64,000 nucleotides of DNA, taken from assembly GCF_012843315.1 (NCBI RefSeq), contig NZ_JABAEX010000001.1, positions 744,001 through 808,000 of the forward strand, read 5' to 3'. This stretch comes from Streptococcus sp. WB01_FAA12 (lineage in GTDB: Bacteria; Bacillota; Bacilli; Lactobacillales; Streptococcaceae). Below are positions 26,203 through 34,648 of the stretch, in pieces. How positions within the stretch are numbered: position 1 is the stretch's first letter; each line of letters begins with the position of its first letter. Both the position numbers and the translations under genes were made by a program. The notes beneath the pieces are model-generated. The model had not been told where the DNA came from. It saw only the letters and a list, made by a program, of their open reading frames with translations, and ran no database searches.

Positions 26203-26967
26203 TTACCTTTCTAGTTCCTTTGCTATTGTCAAAGCGATAGTGAAAAAAGTCATGGCATCAGCTGTCCGCTCTTCATGGCGGGCATCCCAGGTTCGCTTAT
26301 GATGATCCACATAGTCAGCTGTGTAGAAGAATTGATAGACTTTACTCTTGCGAAATTGACTCCAAGCCATGATAGCTGAAGCTTCCATGTCCACCACTTT
26401 GGCTCCAGCAGCCAAGCGACGCTTGACCTTATCAGGCGTTTCTCGATAAAAGGCATCAGTCGTCCAAGACTTTGTTCGAATGTGCTCAATACCAGATTTG
26501 TTCAAAGCTTCTTCCATGGTTAAAAGCAAAGTTTCATCATAAGCTATCTCATCACTTGGAGGAGCGTAATGGTAACTTGTACCTTCATCACGTAGAGCTG
26601 AACTTGGTAGGATAATCTTATCTGCCTGAATAGACTGATCTAGAACTCCGCAAGAACCCAAAACAATAAAGTTCTTAAATCCTCTTGCTTTGAGTTCTTC
26701 TAAGAGTCCAACAACCATCGGGGCTCCAATCGTAGCTATAGCAACGGCTACCTTACTCCCATCTTTTTCATAGATATACCATGGAAGTTTGCCATTTAGA
26801 TTGGTTAAATATCCACCTTCATAAACATTTTCAAACTGCTTTACTCGTTCAACGATTTCTCCATTAAAAGATAAAATAATTGTGTCACAGATTTCTCCAC
26901 CACCACGAATACTTCGATCAGTTGGTTCGATAACAGCAGGTGCATTTTCGAATTCTTCTAATAGCAT
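26203..26967 (-). CDS. Nucleoside phosphorylase (uridine phosphorylase-like)
   Basis: 254 residues of the PNP/UDP family. Visible elements are VAIATIGAPMVVGLLEEL (phosphate-side loop), GSCGVL (family GtaG) near residue 102 and VVDMEASAIMAW (family VvnMExaa) near residue 190, which holds the ribose-contacting Met-Glu. It splits nucleosides with phosphate to base plus ribose-1-phosphate; which nucleoside cannot be decided from sequence alone. Gene order pnp-cysE-phosphorylase-cysS is shared, as far as I recall, with S. pneumoniae. AGGAGG lies just upstream of the ATG. Confidence 0.87.
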   Translation of the reverse strand: MLLEEFENAPAVIEPTDRSIRGGGEICDTIILSFNGEIVERVKQFENVYEGGYLTNLNGKLPWYIYEKDGSKVAVAIATIGAPMVVGLLEELKARGFKNFIVLGSCGVLDQSIQADKIILPSSALRDEGTSYHYAPPSDEIAYDETLLLTMEEALNKSGIEHIRTKSWTTDAFYRETPDKVKRRLAAGAKVVDMEASAIMAWSQFRKSKVYQFFYTADYVDHHKRTWDARHEERTADAMTFFTIALTIAKELER

Positions 26968-27001
26968 TTACCTAACCTCCTACCTAAAGCATTACTACTC
27001 T

Positions 27002-27619
27002 CTACAATCCCGACGACCTGTGGCTGGCTTCTCTAGCATGTTCGAGTTTATTGACGTAGTACTCGCGTTTTTCTTCGACTTCGTGGATCATTGGCTCATC
27101 CTTCTGTCCATGAACTCGGACGATCTTAGCAGGAATTCCGACCACTGTCACATCACTTGGAACATCTGCAACAACTACTGCTGCTGCACCGACTTTGGCA
27201 TTTTCACCGATTTCAACTGGACCAATGACTTGAGCATGAGCAGAGACCAAGGCACCTCGACGCACAGTCGGATGGCGTTTGCCACAGTCTTTCCCTGTTC
27301 CTCCAAGAGTCACCCCATGATAGAGGAGAACTCCCGTCTCAACGATAGCTGTCTCTCCAATCACCAAGCCAGAGCCATGGTCGATAAAGACACCTGAGTC
27401 TATCTGGGCACCCGGATGAATCTCAATCTGGGTCCAAAAGCGCCAAAACTGACTGTGCATACGAGCCAGGAGTTTGAAGCCATGATTCCAGAGAAAATGC
27501 GAGAGACGGTGGGCAGCCAAGGCCTTGACACCTGGATAGGTCAGTAGAACCTCCAAACTGTTGCGTGCCGCTGGATCATTTTCTTTTACAATATCAATGG
27601 TTTCGCGCCACCATCCCAT
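27002..27619 (-). CDS. cysE: Serine O-acetyltransferase
   Basis: 205 residues. It transfers acetyl from acetyl-CoA to serine, the first step of cysteine synthesis. After an N-terminal helical part (1-70), left-handed beta-helix hexapeptide repeats run from about 70 to 175, with the active-site segments IDHGSGLVIGET and HGVTLGGTGKDCGKRHP that are typical of CysE. The protein is on the short side, as usual in Gram-positive bacteria. It starts 15 bases after pnp and is therefore in the pnp operon. Confidence 0.95.
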   Translation of the reverse strand: MGWWRETIDIVKENDPAARNSLEVLLTYPGVKALAAHRLSHFLWNHGFKLLARMHSQFWRFWTQIEIHPGAQIDSGVFIDHGSGLVIGETAIVETGVLLYHGVTLGGTGKDCGKRHPTVRRGALVSAHAQVIGPVEIGENAKVGAAAVVVADVPSDVTVVGIPAKIVRVHGQKDEPMIHEVEEKREYYVNKLEHAREASHRSSGL

Positions 27620-27634
27620 ACATTTCTCCTTTTC

Positions 27635-29848
27635 TTATTCTGAATCTTTTGGTGTTTCTGTAAATTCTTTCTTAGGTTTGTGGTCCTTGTGATGACGTGG
27701 GCGGTGAGGACGCTCAGACTTTTCACCTTTTTCATCATGCTCAGGTTTTGGCGGACGAGGAAGAAGAGCCTTCATAGAAGCATCAACACGTCCTTTTTCA
27801 TCAATCTTGATAACCTTAACGTCGACTTCATCACCGATAGCTACCAAGTCCTCGACACGGTTGGTACGAGTCCAAGCCATTTCCGAAATGTGCACAAGTG
27901 CATCTGTCTTATCAAAGAGATTGACAAAAGCACCGAATTTCTCGATACGAACAACCTTAGCATGGTAAACTTCATCCACTTTGGCTTCACGAACCAAGCC
28001 AGCGATGATTTCTTTGGTTCGGTTAATGGCATCTTGGTCGCTAGAGTAGATAGACACATTTCCTTCTTCGTCGATATCAATCTTAACACCTGTTTCAGCG
28101 ATAATCTTGTCAATCGTTTCTCCACCCTTACCGATAACAATCTTGATCTTGTCCACATCGATCTTGATGGTATCAATTTTCGGAGCAGTTGGAGCCAATT
28201 CTGGACGAACTTCTGGAATGGTTGCTTCAATGACATCAAGGATTTCAAAACGGGCTTTCTTAGCTTGAGCAAGAGCCTCAGTCAAGATTTCTGCAGTAAT
28301 CCCTTGGATCTTGATATCCATTTGAAGGGCTGTAATCCCGTCACGAGTACCTGCAACCTTAAAGTCCATATCTCCAAAGTGGTCTTCCAAACCTTGGATA
28401 TCTGTCAATACAGTGTAGTTATTTCCATCTGAGATGAGACCCATGGCAATACCAGCTACTGGCGCCTTGATTGGCACACCACCAGCCATAAGGGCAAGCG
28501 TTCCCGCACAGATAGAAGCCTGAGATGAAGAACCGTTTGATTCCAAGACTTCTGCAACCAGACGGATAGCGTATGGGAATTCTTCCAAGCTTGGCAAGAC
28601 TTGAGCAAGGGCACGCTCACCAAGAGCACCGTGACCGATTTCACGACGACCTGGTGCACCGTAACGACCCGTTTCCCCTACAGAGTATTGAGGGAAGTTG
28701 TAGTGGTGCATAAAGCGTTTCTTGTACTCTGGATCCAAACCATCGATGATTTGTGTTTCTCCCATCGGAGCCAAGGTCAAAACTGAAAGAGCCTGAGTTT
28801 GTCCACGAGTGAAAAGACCAGAACCGTGCACACGAGGAAGGAAGTCAACAACCGCATCCAAAGGACGAATTTCATCGACCTTACGTCCGTCAGGACGCAC
28901 CTTGTCTTCTGTGATCAAACGGCGCACTTCAGCGTGTTCCATTTGTTCCAAGATTTCAGCCACATCACGCATGATTCGTTCAAATTCTTCATGGTCTGCA
29001 TATTTTTCTTGGTAAACGGCTGTCACTTGATCTTTCACTGCTTGAGTCGCAGCTTCACGAGCCAATTTTTCTTCTACTTGAACCGCTTTTTGGAGTTCGC
29101 TGTTGTAGGCTGCGATGATTTCAGCCTGCAATTCAGCATCCACATGAAGCAATTCCACTTCTGCCTTTTCTTTACCGACAGCAGCAACGATTTCTTCTTG
29201 GAAGGCAATCAATTCTTTGACTGCTTCATGCCCTTTCAGAAGGGCTTCCAACATGATTTCTTCTGATAATTCTTTGGCACCAGACTCAACCATGTTGATA
29301 GCGTGCTTGGTTCCAGCTACTGTCAATTCAAGAAGCGAACGCTCTGCTTGTTCTTGACTTGGGTTGATGATGATTTCACCGTCGACATAGCCAACTTGTA
29401 CCCCAGCGATTGGGCCGTCAAATGGAATATCTGAGATAGACAATGCCAATGATGAACCAAACATAGCTGCCATTGGAGCAGAGGCATTTTCATCATAAGA
29501 AAGCACGGTGTTGATAACTTGTACTTCATTACGGAAACCTTCCGCAAACATAGGACGGATTGGACGGTCAATCAAACGCGCTGTCAAAGTCGCATCTGTT
29601 GAAGGGCGTCCTTCACGTTTCATAAAGCCACCAGGAAACTTCCCAGCCGCATACATTTTTTCTTCGTAGTTGACTTGAAGTGGGAAGAAATCCCCTGTTG
29701 CCATTTTCTTAGACATAACGGCCGCAGTCAAGACGGTTGACTCACCGTAATGCACGACAACTGAGCCATTTGCTTGCTTAGCAACCTGGCCAGTCTCTAC
29801 AACCAACTCACGACCCGCAAAAGTCGTTTGAAATACTTGTTTTGTCAT
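27635..29848 (-). CDS. pnp: Polynucleotide phosphorylase
   Basis: 737 residues from the ATG at 29848, with AAAGGGGATTTTA upstream; the longer open frame to 29962 is rejected. Domains in order: RNase PH 1 (about 10-140), helical domain (about 145-235), RNase PH 2 (about 320-540), KH (about 555-615) and S1 (about 620-690), then a charged tail rich in Lys, Glu and His (about 695-737). It degrades RNA from the 3' end with phosphate and has a role in RNA turnover. It is the first gene of a seven-gene operon, with a long leader. Confidence 0.98.
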   Translation of the reverse strand: MTKQVFQTTFAGRELVVETGQVAKQANGSVVVHYGESTVLTAAVMSKKMATGDFFPLQVNYEEKMYAAGKFPGGFMKREGRPSTDATLTARLIDRPIRPMFAEGFRNEVQVINTVLSYDENASAPMAAMFGSSLALSISDIPFDGPIAGVQVGYVDGEIIINPSQEQAERSLLELTVAGTKHAINMVESGAKELSEEIMLEALLKGHEAVKELIAFQEEIVAAVGKEKAEVELLHVDAELQAEIIAAYNSELQKAVQVEEKLAREAATQAVKDQVTAVYQEKYADHEEFERIMRDVAEILEQMEHAEVRRLITEDKVRPDGRKVDEIRPLDAVVDFLPRVHGSGLFTRGQTQALSVLTLAPMGETQIIDGLDPEYKKRFMHHYNFPQYSVGETGRYGAPGRREIGHGALGERALAQVLPSLEEFPYAIRLVAEVLESNGSSSQASICAGTLALMAGGVPIKAPVAGIAMGLISDGNNYTVLTDIQGLEDHFGDMDFKVAGTRDGITALQMDIKIQGITAEILTEALAQAKKARFEILDVIEATIPEVRPELAPTAPKIDTIKIDVDKIKIVIGKGGETIDKIIAETGVKIDIDEEGNVSIYSSDQDAINRTKEIIAGLVREAKVDEVYHAKVVRIEKFGAFVNLFDKTDALVHISEMAWTRTNRVEDLVAIGDEVDVKVIKIDEKGRVDASMKALLPRPPKPEHDEKGEKSERPHRPRHHKDHKPKKEFTETPKDSE

Positions 29849-30251
29849 TAAAATCCCCTTTGGATTAATTATATTATACGTCTTGCCTACAAAGATCAAG
29901 ATACTAAGGACGTCAAAAGCAAAGTAAAAATATGAAACTGACGAAGTCTTCGATGAAGACAAGACAGTTTATCTTTTTTACACAGCTTTTCGGCCGGATT
30001 CAATTACTCATGATAGCATAAATTGACGCAGTGTGCGATGCACACTGGGAAATCTATCTTTTTCACTAGGGATTTAGCCCGTGTTCAACTATCTAGATAC
30101 TTTGAAATATCTAAGAATAATATTCTCTAGCATCTGTCTATTTTTGTTAGATTTAAATTGCTAAAAATCTTTTTATACCCTCATCTTTGTATCAAGTACG
30201 TACAGAGTCTATTTTATCATATTTTTCTTAAAAAGTGCGGGCTTTTCTATT
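29849..30251 (-). other. Long pnp upstream region with two stem-loops and a distal promoter
   Basis: About 400 bases without a convincing gene. A distal extended -10 (TGA-TAAAAT, -10 at 30216-30211 on the minus strand) would give a leader of about 355 bases. Within it are a perfect 8-bp hairpin (CAGTGTGC/GCACACTG, 30029-30047) and a two-part hairpin (AAACTG, GTCTTC, GAAGAC, CAGTTT in order, 29935-29970), followed on the minus strand by CATATTTTT. Similar AAAAAGATA-like segments precede both. It could be an attenuator, an RNase III target like the pnp leader of E. coli, or an old intergenic repeat. No known RNA family was recognised. Confidence 0.45.
29873..29899 (-). promoter_or_regulatory. 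Proximal promoter candidate of pnp
   Basis: Minus strand TTGATC (29899-29894) and TATAAT (29878-29873). The 15-base spacer is short; an overlapping second TATAAT-like hexamer exists a few bases on. If used, the leader would be only about 20 bases. Confidence 0.45.
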
Positions 30252-30297
30252 AAAAAGGAACCATCCCCCTCGCTTGAGAAGAATGGTTTGCTTTTTA
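30252..30297 (-). terminator. Terminator after metF
   Basis: On the minus strand AACCATTCTTCTC pairs imperfectly with GAGGGGGATGGTT and TTTTTAAT follows. It ends the metE-metF transcript. Confidence 0.75.
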
Positions 30298-31164
30298 TTA
30301 CCCTAAAGACTGATGATTAAACAAGGCATGGGTTGCTTGGTGGATGTATTTGGCTGTTTCAGCATTGTTCATGGTATACAAATGCACACCTGCGACATCC
30401 TGAGTGACCAAGTCCACGATCTGATCCACTGCATAGGCAAGTCCTGCTGCTCTGAGCGACTCAGGGTCATGCTCATACTTGTCTAAGATGGCCTTAAATT
30501 TACGTGGAAGGTGGATATTCTCACACGTTTTCAAGAGACGAAGCGCTTGGTTACGGTTAAGAATAGGCATGATTCCCGCATGAATGGGAACATCAATACC
30601 TGCCAAGGTACACTTATCTTGGAAATCATAGAAACGCTCATTATCAAAGAAAAGTTGCGTTACGAGACTTGAGCAACCTGCATCCACTTTTTTCTTGAGA
30701 TTTTGAATATCTGAGATCTGGTTTGGCGAGTCAGGGTGCCCCTCTGGATAGCAAGCTCCGACAATATCAAAATGCGGCGCTTGTTCCTTGATGAACTCAA
30801 TCAAGTCCGTTGCGTAGCGGAAATCCTTTTGCGGTTCCACATCAGGAATGATGTCCCCACGTAGAGCCAAGATTTTTCGCACACCAACCTTATCCAAGTC
30901 CGCAAGTGTCTCTGCAACCTTCTCCTTAGTCAGATAGATAGCTGGCAAGTGGGCAATAGTTGGAATCGCCAAATCATTCTGGATAAAGTCAGCCAAACGA
31001 ACCGTTGTTTCCTTGATATTAAATTTATTATTGCTGGCGGTCACACTGATAAAGTGCGGTGTCAGCTCCCGCATATCCTGCAAGGCTGAAATAATTTTAT
31101 CATTACCCACAGCTGGGTTTGGAGGGAACACTTCAAATGAAAGTGACGGCGTTTGGCGTGACAT
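30298..31164 (-). CDS. metF: 5,10-methylenetetrahydrofolate reductase
   Basis: 288 residues started at the ATG at 31164; an ATG two codons earlier is too close to AAAAGGAT. The MTHFR barrel shows the N-terminal SFEVFPP, ALRGDIIPD (family LALRGD) near 110, DIVGACYPEGHPD near 145 and QLFFDNERFYDF near 180. It makes 5-methyl-THF for methionine synthesis by MetE. It follows metE by about 94 bases with no terminator between, so the two form an operon controlled from the MET-box. Confidence 0.97.
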   Translation of the reverse strand: MSRQTPSLSFEVFPPNPAVGNDKIISALQDMRELTPHFISVTASNNKFNIKETTVRLADFIQNDLAIPTIAHLPAIYLTKEKVAETLADLDKVGVRKILALRGDIIPDVEPQKDFRYATDLIEFIKEQAPHFDIVGACYPEGHPDSPNQISDIQNLKKKVDAGCSSLVTQLFFDNERFYDFQDKCTLAGIDVPIHAGIMPILNRNQALRLLKTCENIHLPRKFKAILDKYEHDPESLRAAGLAYAVDQIVDLVTQDVAGVHLYTMNNAETAKYIHQATHALFNHQSLG

Positions 31165-31258
31165 AGTCATTATCCTTTTCTTTTTGATTTCATTATTGCT
31201 GAGCCAGCTAGGGCCAAGCTATTCCTTGATCAGTCAGGGTCAAGAGAGAAATCTTATC

Positions 31259-33508
31259 TTACAATTTCTCACGCGCAGCCTTAGCTGCTTCGACAAGGCG
31301 AATCAAGCTTTCTTTTGTTTCTGGGATACCACGTGTTTTCAAACCACAGTCAGGGTTAATCCAAACCTTCTTGCTTGGTACTTTAGCAAGGATAGCTTCG
31401 ATTGTGTGGTCGATTTCGCCTTCATTTGGCACACGAGGAGAGTGGATATCGTAAACCCCAGGTCCCACTTCTGTTTGGAAGTTTTTCGCTTTGAGTTCGT
31501 CCAAGATTTCAAGGTTTGAACGGCTTGCTTCAAAGGAAATAACGTCCGCATCCATGTTGTCAATAGCTGGGATGATATCTGTAAATTCTGAGTAACACAT
31601 GTGAGTGTGGATTTGAGTATCTGGCGCTACTGTTGAGTGTACCAAGCGGAAGGCTGGAATAGCCCAGTCAAGGTAGTCTTCGTACCAGTCGCTACGACGG
31701 AGTGGCAATTTCTCACGAAGAGCAGCCTCGTCGATTTGGATGATCTTCACGCCTGCAGCTTCAAGGTCGAGCACTTCATCCTTAATAGCAAGAGCGATTT
31801 GAAGAGTAGAATCCTTGATAGAGATGTCTTCACGTGGGAATGACCAGTTAAGGATGGTAACAGGTCCAGTCAACATACCTTTAACAGGTTTGTCAGTACG
31901 GCTTTGTGCGTAGCTAGACCATTTAACAGTGATTGGGTTAAGACGAGTGACATCACCCCAGATGATTGGTGGTTTCACTCCACGCATACCGTATGATTGT
32001 ACCCAACCATTCTTAGAGAAGAGGTAACCTGACAAGTTTTGACCGAAGTACTCAACCATGTCATTACGCTCAAACTCACCGTGTACAAGCACGTCAAATC
32101 CAACTTCTTCTTGCCATTTGATCCATTCGTCGATCGTTTCAGCAAGGAAGGCATCGTATTCTTCTTGTGACAATTCACCCTTACGGAAGGCCAAACGTTT
32201 GGCACGAACTTCCTTAGTTTGAGGGAATGAACCGATGGTTGTTGTTGGAAGAGCTGGAAGTTTGAAAGCTTCTTCTTGGATGGCTTCACGTTCTGCAAAG
32301 GCTGGCAAACGAGTGTAGTCAGCGTCTGTCAATCCAGCGATACGCGCACGAAGTTCTGCATTTTCACCCACACGTTCAGTCGCAAAGAGTTCTTTGTTAG
32401 CTGCAAGAGCTTGTTCACCTTGACCATTGCGGATAGCATCCAAGTCACGAAGTTCTTCCAATTTTTCAACCGCAAAGGCAAAGTGGTTCAAGATAGCTGG
32501 TTCAAATTCTTCGTTAGCAGTTGTAAATGGCACATGAAGAAGTGAGCATGAGCTTGTCAAAACAATGTTTTCAGCTGGGATTTGCTCAAGAACAGCCAAG
32601 CTCTTTTCGTAGTTGTTACGCCAGATGTTCTTACCATTGACGATACCTGCATAAAGAGTCTTGTCAGCTGGGAAGCCACCTTTAACAAGTTCAAGAGTTT
32701 TCTTACCTTCAACGAAGTCAAGACCGATAGCATCCACTGGCAAGTTTACAAGGTCAGCGTAGACGTCACGAACATCACCGAAGTAAGTTTGAAGCAATAC
32801 TTCAAGACCTTTTTTATCAGCCAAAAGTTTGTTGTAGAGGTTCAAGAAGAGAGCTTTTTCTTCAGCTGTCAAATCTTTTACAAGAGCAGCTTCATCGAGT
32901 TGGATACGAGTTGCACCAAGTTCAGCCAATTTAGCAAAAACTTCTTGGTAAGCAGCTACAAAGCTATCTACGAAGTCTTCTGCTTTCACACCTTCTTCAA
33001 AGTCTGACAATTGAAGGAAAGTGAATGGTCCTACAAGGACTGGACGAGTGTTGAGACCAAGTTCTTTTGCTTCTTGGAACTCATCAAAGATCTTGTGACC
33101 TGCAAGTTTGACTTGAGTGTCTTTTTCAAATTTAGGTACGATGTAGTGGTAGTTGGTGTTGAACCATTTCTTCATCGGAAGGGCACGAACATCCCCTTTT
33201 TCACCTTGGTAACCACGCGCCAAAGCAAAGTAGCGCTCAAGGTCAGACAAGTCCAAGTTTTGAACAGAAGCTGGCACCACGTTGAAGAGGAAAGCAGCAT
33301 CTAGGAAGTTATCATAGTGAGAAAAGTCATTTGATGGGATTTCAGTGATGCCTTTTTCTTTGACAATGTTCCAGTGTTTGGCACGCAATTCTTTTGCTGC
33401 TGCAAGGAGTTCTTCTGCTGAGATTTCTTTTCTAAAGTATTTTTCAGTTGTAAATTTTAATTCGCGGAATTCACCCAAACGAGGGAAACCGATGATTGTA
33501 GTTGACAT
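31259..33508 (-). CDS. metE: Cobalamin-independent methionine synthase
   Basis: 749 residues, full length. Two barrels: the N-terminal one (about 1-370) and the C-terminal catalytic one (about 410-749). The zinc-site motifs are visible in the second: [13 protein letters not shown] near 475, [13 protein letters not shown] near 595, THMCYSEF near 633 (His and Cys ligands) and [11 protein letters not shown] near 717 (Cys ligand). It methylates homocysteine using 5-methyl-THF-glutamate. GGAGGACACATC precedes the ATG. Regulation by MtaR is indicated by the MET-box 83-99 bases upstream. Confidence 0.98.
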   Translation of the reverse strand: MSTTIIGFPRLGEFRELKFTTEKYFRKEISAEELLAAAKELRAKHWNIVKEKGITEIPSNDFSHYDNFLDAAFLFNVVPASVQNLDLSDLERYFALARGYQGEKGDVRALPMKKWFNTNYHYIVPKFEKDTQVKLAGHKIFDEFQEAKELGLNTRPVLVGPFTFLQLSDFEEGVKAEDFVDSFVAAYQEVFAKLAELGATRIQLDEAALVKDLTAEEKALFLNLYNKLLADKKGLEVLLQTYFGDVRDVYADLVNLPVDAIGLDFVEGKKTLELVKGGFPADKTLYAGIVNGKNIWRNNYEKSLAVLEQIPAENIVLTSSCSLLHVPFTTANEEFEPAILNHFAFAVEKLEELRDLDAIRNGQGEQALAANKELFATERVGENAELRARIAGLTDADYTRLPAFAEREAIQEEAFKLPALPTTTIGSFPQTKEVRAKRLAFRKGELSQEEYDAFLAETIDEWIKWQEEVGFDVLVHGEFERNDMVEYFGQNLSGYLFSKNGWVQSYGMRGVKPPIIWGDVTRLNPITVKWSSYAQSRTDKPVKGMLTGPVTILNWSFPREDISIKDSTLQIALAIKDEVLDLEAAGVKIIQIDEAALREKLPLRRSDWYEDYLDWAIPAFRLVHSTVAPDTQIHTHMCYSEFTDIIPAIDNMDADVISFEASRSNLEILDELKAKNFQTEVGPGVYDIHSPRVPNEGEIDHTIEAILAKVPSKKVWINPDCGLKTRGIPETKESLIRLVEAAKAAREKL

Positions 33509-33590
33509 GATGTGTCCTCCAAAATTTGTTGTTGAAACTATCTTAACAGAAAAGAAACTGTCTGTATAATTGTAAATAATTAGGCTTTGA

Positions 33591-33607
33591 TATAGTTTGA
33601 AACTATA
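33591..33607. promoter_or_regulatory. MET-box (MtaR/MetR operator) upstream of metE
   Basis: TATAGTTTGAAACTATA is an exact match to the streptococcal MET-box consensus TATAGTTTSAAACTATA as I recall it, and the palindrome extends to 23 bp (33588-33610). It is centred about 91 bases upstream of metE, next to the likely -35 region (a weak -10 TATACA follows on the minus strand). Confidence 0.88.
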
Positions 33608-33620
33608 TCACTCTTTTGGT

Positions 33621-33660
33621 CAAAAGAAAAAGGCTTGAAACAAATGTCTCAAATCCTTTG
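33621..33660 (-). terminator. Terminator after the UV-endonuclease-like gene
   Basis: On the minus strand CAAAGGATTTGAGAC pairs imperfectly with GTTTCAAGCCTTTTT and a T-rich tail follows. Confidence 0.6.
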
Positions 33661-33752
33661 CATAGCTTGTTTTATAGCTATATTTTAGTTAGAATGCTCA
33701 AACGAGCTATTTATGTTTCTTATAAGTGACTATGACTTGTTATTAGAAAAGA

Positions 33753-34115
33753 CTATAGCTCTATCCCCTTGTCACGGAGATTAGCCAGACACTCCTCATA
33801 GTAGGCAACGTCATGCTCACTGTAGATAGGATTGCCTAGCTTCTCCTCAGGCAAGTCTTGATAAGGAGGACAGGTTTTGCCACGGTAGTTCTTGTCCAAC
33901 CATTCTGGACTGACATTATAGCCACGGTCAGCCATCTCCTTCATGATTAAGCGATGGTAGGCATAGAGACGATAGGGCGAGTGGGTAAAGACATAGTCAA
34001 CCGTCGCATGCTTTCTGCCCCAGCCATTGCCACGCAGGGCGCAACACTCTCGATGTTGCCCCAAGAGCTGGGGACGGGGAAGTTGTGAAATCAAAGCCTC
34101 ATGCCAAAGTCTCAT
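33753..34115 (-). CDS. TIGR02328/pyrimidine-dimer DNA glycosylase-like protein
   Basis: 120 residues. The start MRLWHEALISQLPRPQLLGQ resembles T4 endonuclease V-like proteins, which begin with M-R-(L/I)-W and use an N-terminal region nucleophile to open DNA at UV damage. The segments GNGWGRKHATVDYVF and YRLYAYHRLIMKEMADRGY are typical of the small bacterial TIGR02328 group. Activity as a glycosylase/AP lyase is inferred from that relationship only. It overlaps the upstream DUF1722 gene by 17 bases, so the two are probably co-expressed; both may act on DNA damage. Confidence 0.78.
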   Translation of the reverse strand: MRLWHEALISQLPRPQLLGQHRECCALRGNGWGRKHATVDYVFTHSPYRLYAYHRLIMKEMADRGYNVSPEWLDKNYRGKTCPPYQDLPEEKLGNPIYSEHDVAYYEECLANLRDKGIEL

Positions 34116-34503
34116 GGGAGTCTCCTTTCAGCAAGGTAGAATGTTGCAGATAAGCATTTGGGTATCGTTCAAGCAAATCTCTCGTCTTAGCAATCAAGTC
34201 CTCCTTGGAAGCTTGAGCAAAGCGATAGCGATCCAGCAAGAGCATATAGTCCTTGCGCTCAACATCTGTTGCTTTCTTTTTGAAATAGCCCCAAATATGC
34301 TGAAAGGCATTGCAAACCTGACCCCTATGCTCAGAAATTTGGCAAGCACGGTCAATCAGTTCTTGAACATGACTCACCTCCACCACTTCATTCTTCAAGT
34401 ATTGGCGAATCTCATTGTAAATATTGCTGGAATGGCTCAAAACGAGGTATTTATTTCTAGCCCAGAGTTGCTGGCACTGGGATTTTTGATTAGTTTGTTC
34501 CAT
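34099..34503 (-). CDS. DUF1722 (YbgA-like) protein
   Basis: 134 residues with the family opening LWARNKYLVLSHSSNIYNEI (residues about 13-32) and a later YMLLLDRYRFAQASKEDLIAKT segment. DUF1722 occurs alone, as here, or fused to DUF523; YbgA lies beside the photolyase gene phr in E. coli, so a link to UV damage is often suggested but not proven. The overlap with a UV-endonuclease-like gene here fits that idea. AAGGAGAAAC precedes the ATG at 34503. Confidence 0.8.
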   Translation of the reverse strand: MEQTNQKSQCQQLWARNKYLVLSHSSNIYNEIRQYLKNEVVEVSHVQELIDRACQISEHRGQVCNAFQHIWGYFKKKATDVERKDYMLLLDRYRFAQASKEDLIAKTRDLLERYPNAYLQHSTLLKGDSHETLA

Positions 34504-34648
34504 GTTTCTCCTTACTTTCTATCAGTTTCCAGGAAATATGGAAACAAAGTTGTATCCTAAAAATTAGCGAATTATGAGCGGAATATGAGCGAATAAATAG
34601 TGTTTTTTGTAGATCCTGATTTTTCTAATAAGCCTTAGTCGACAATCC

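Noticed and set aside
28799-29266. 155-codon frame antisense to pnp
   Set aside because: A long opposite-strand frame is expected from pnp codon use; no start signals and no family resemblance.
29930-29975. A BOX or RUP element upstream of pnp
   Set aside because: Only short similarity to boxB (CTGACGAAG) was seen; boxA and boxC are missing and the rest does not match.
34560-34600. Direct repeats ATGAGCG/AATATGAGCG after the DUF1722 gene
   Set aside because: Only two short copies; too little to call a repeat element.
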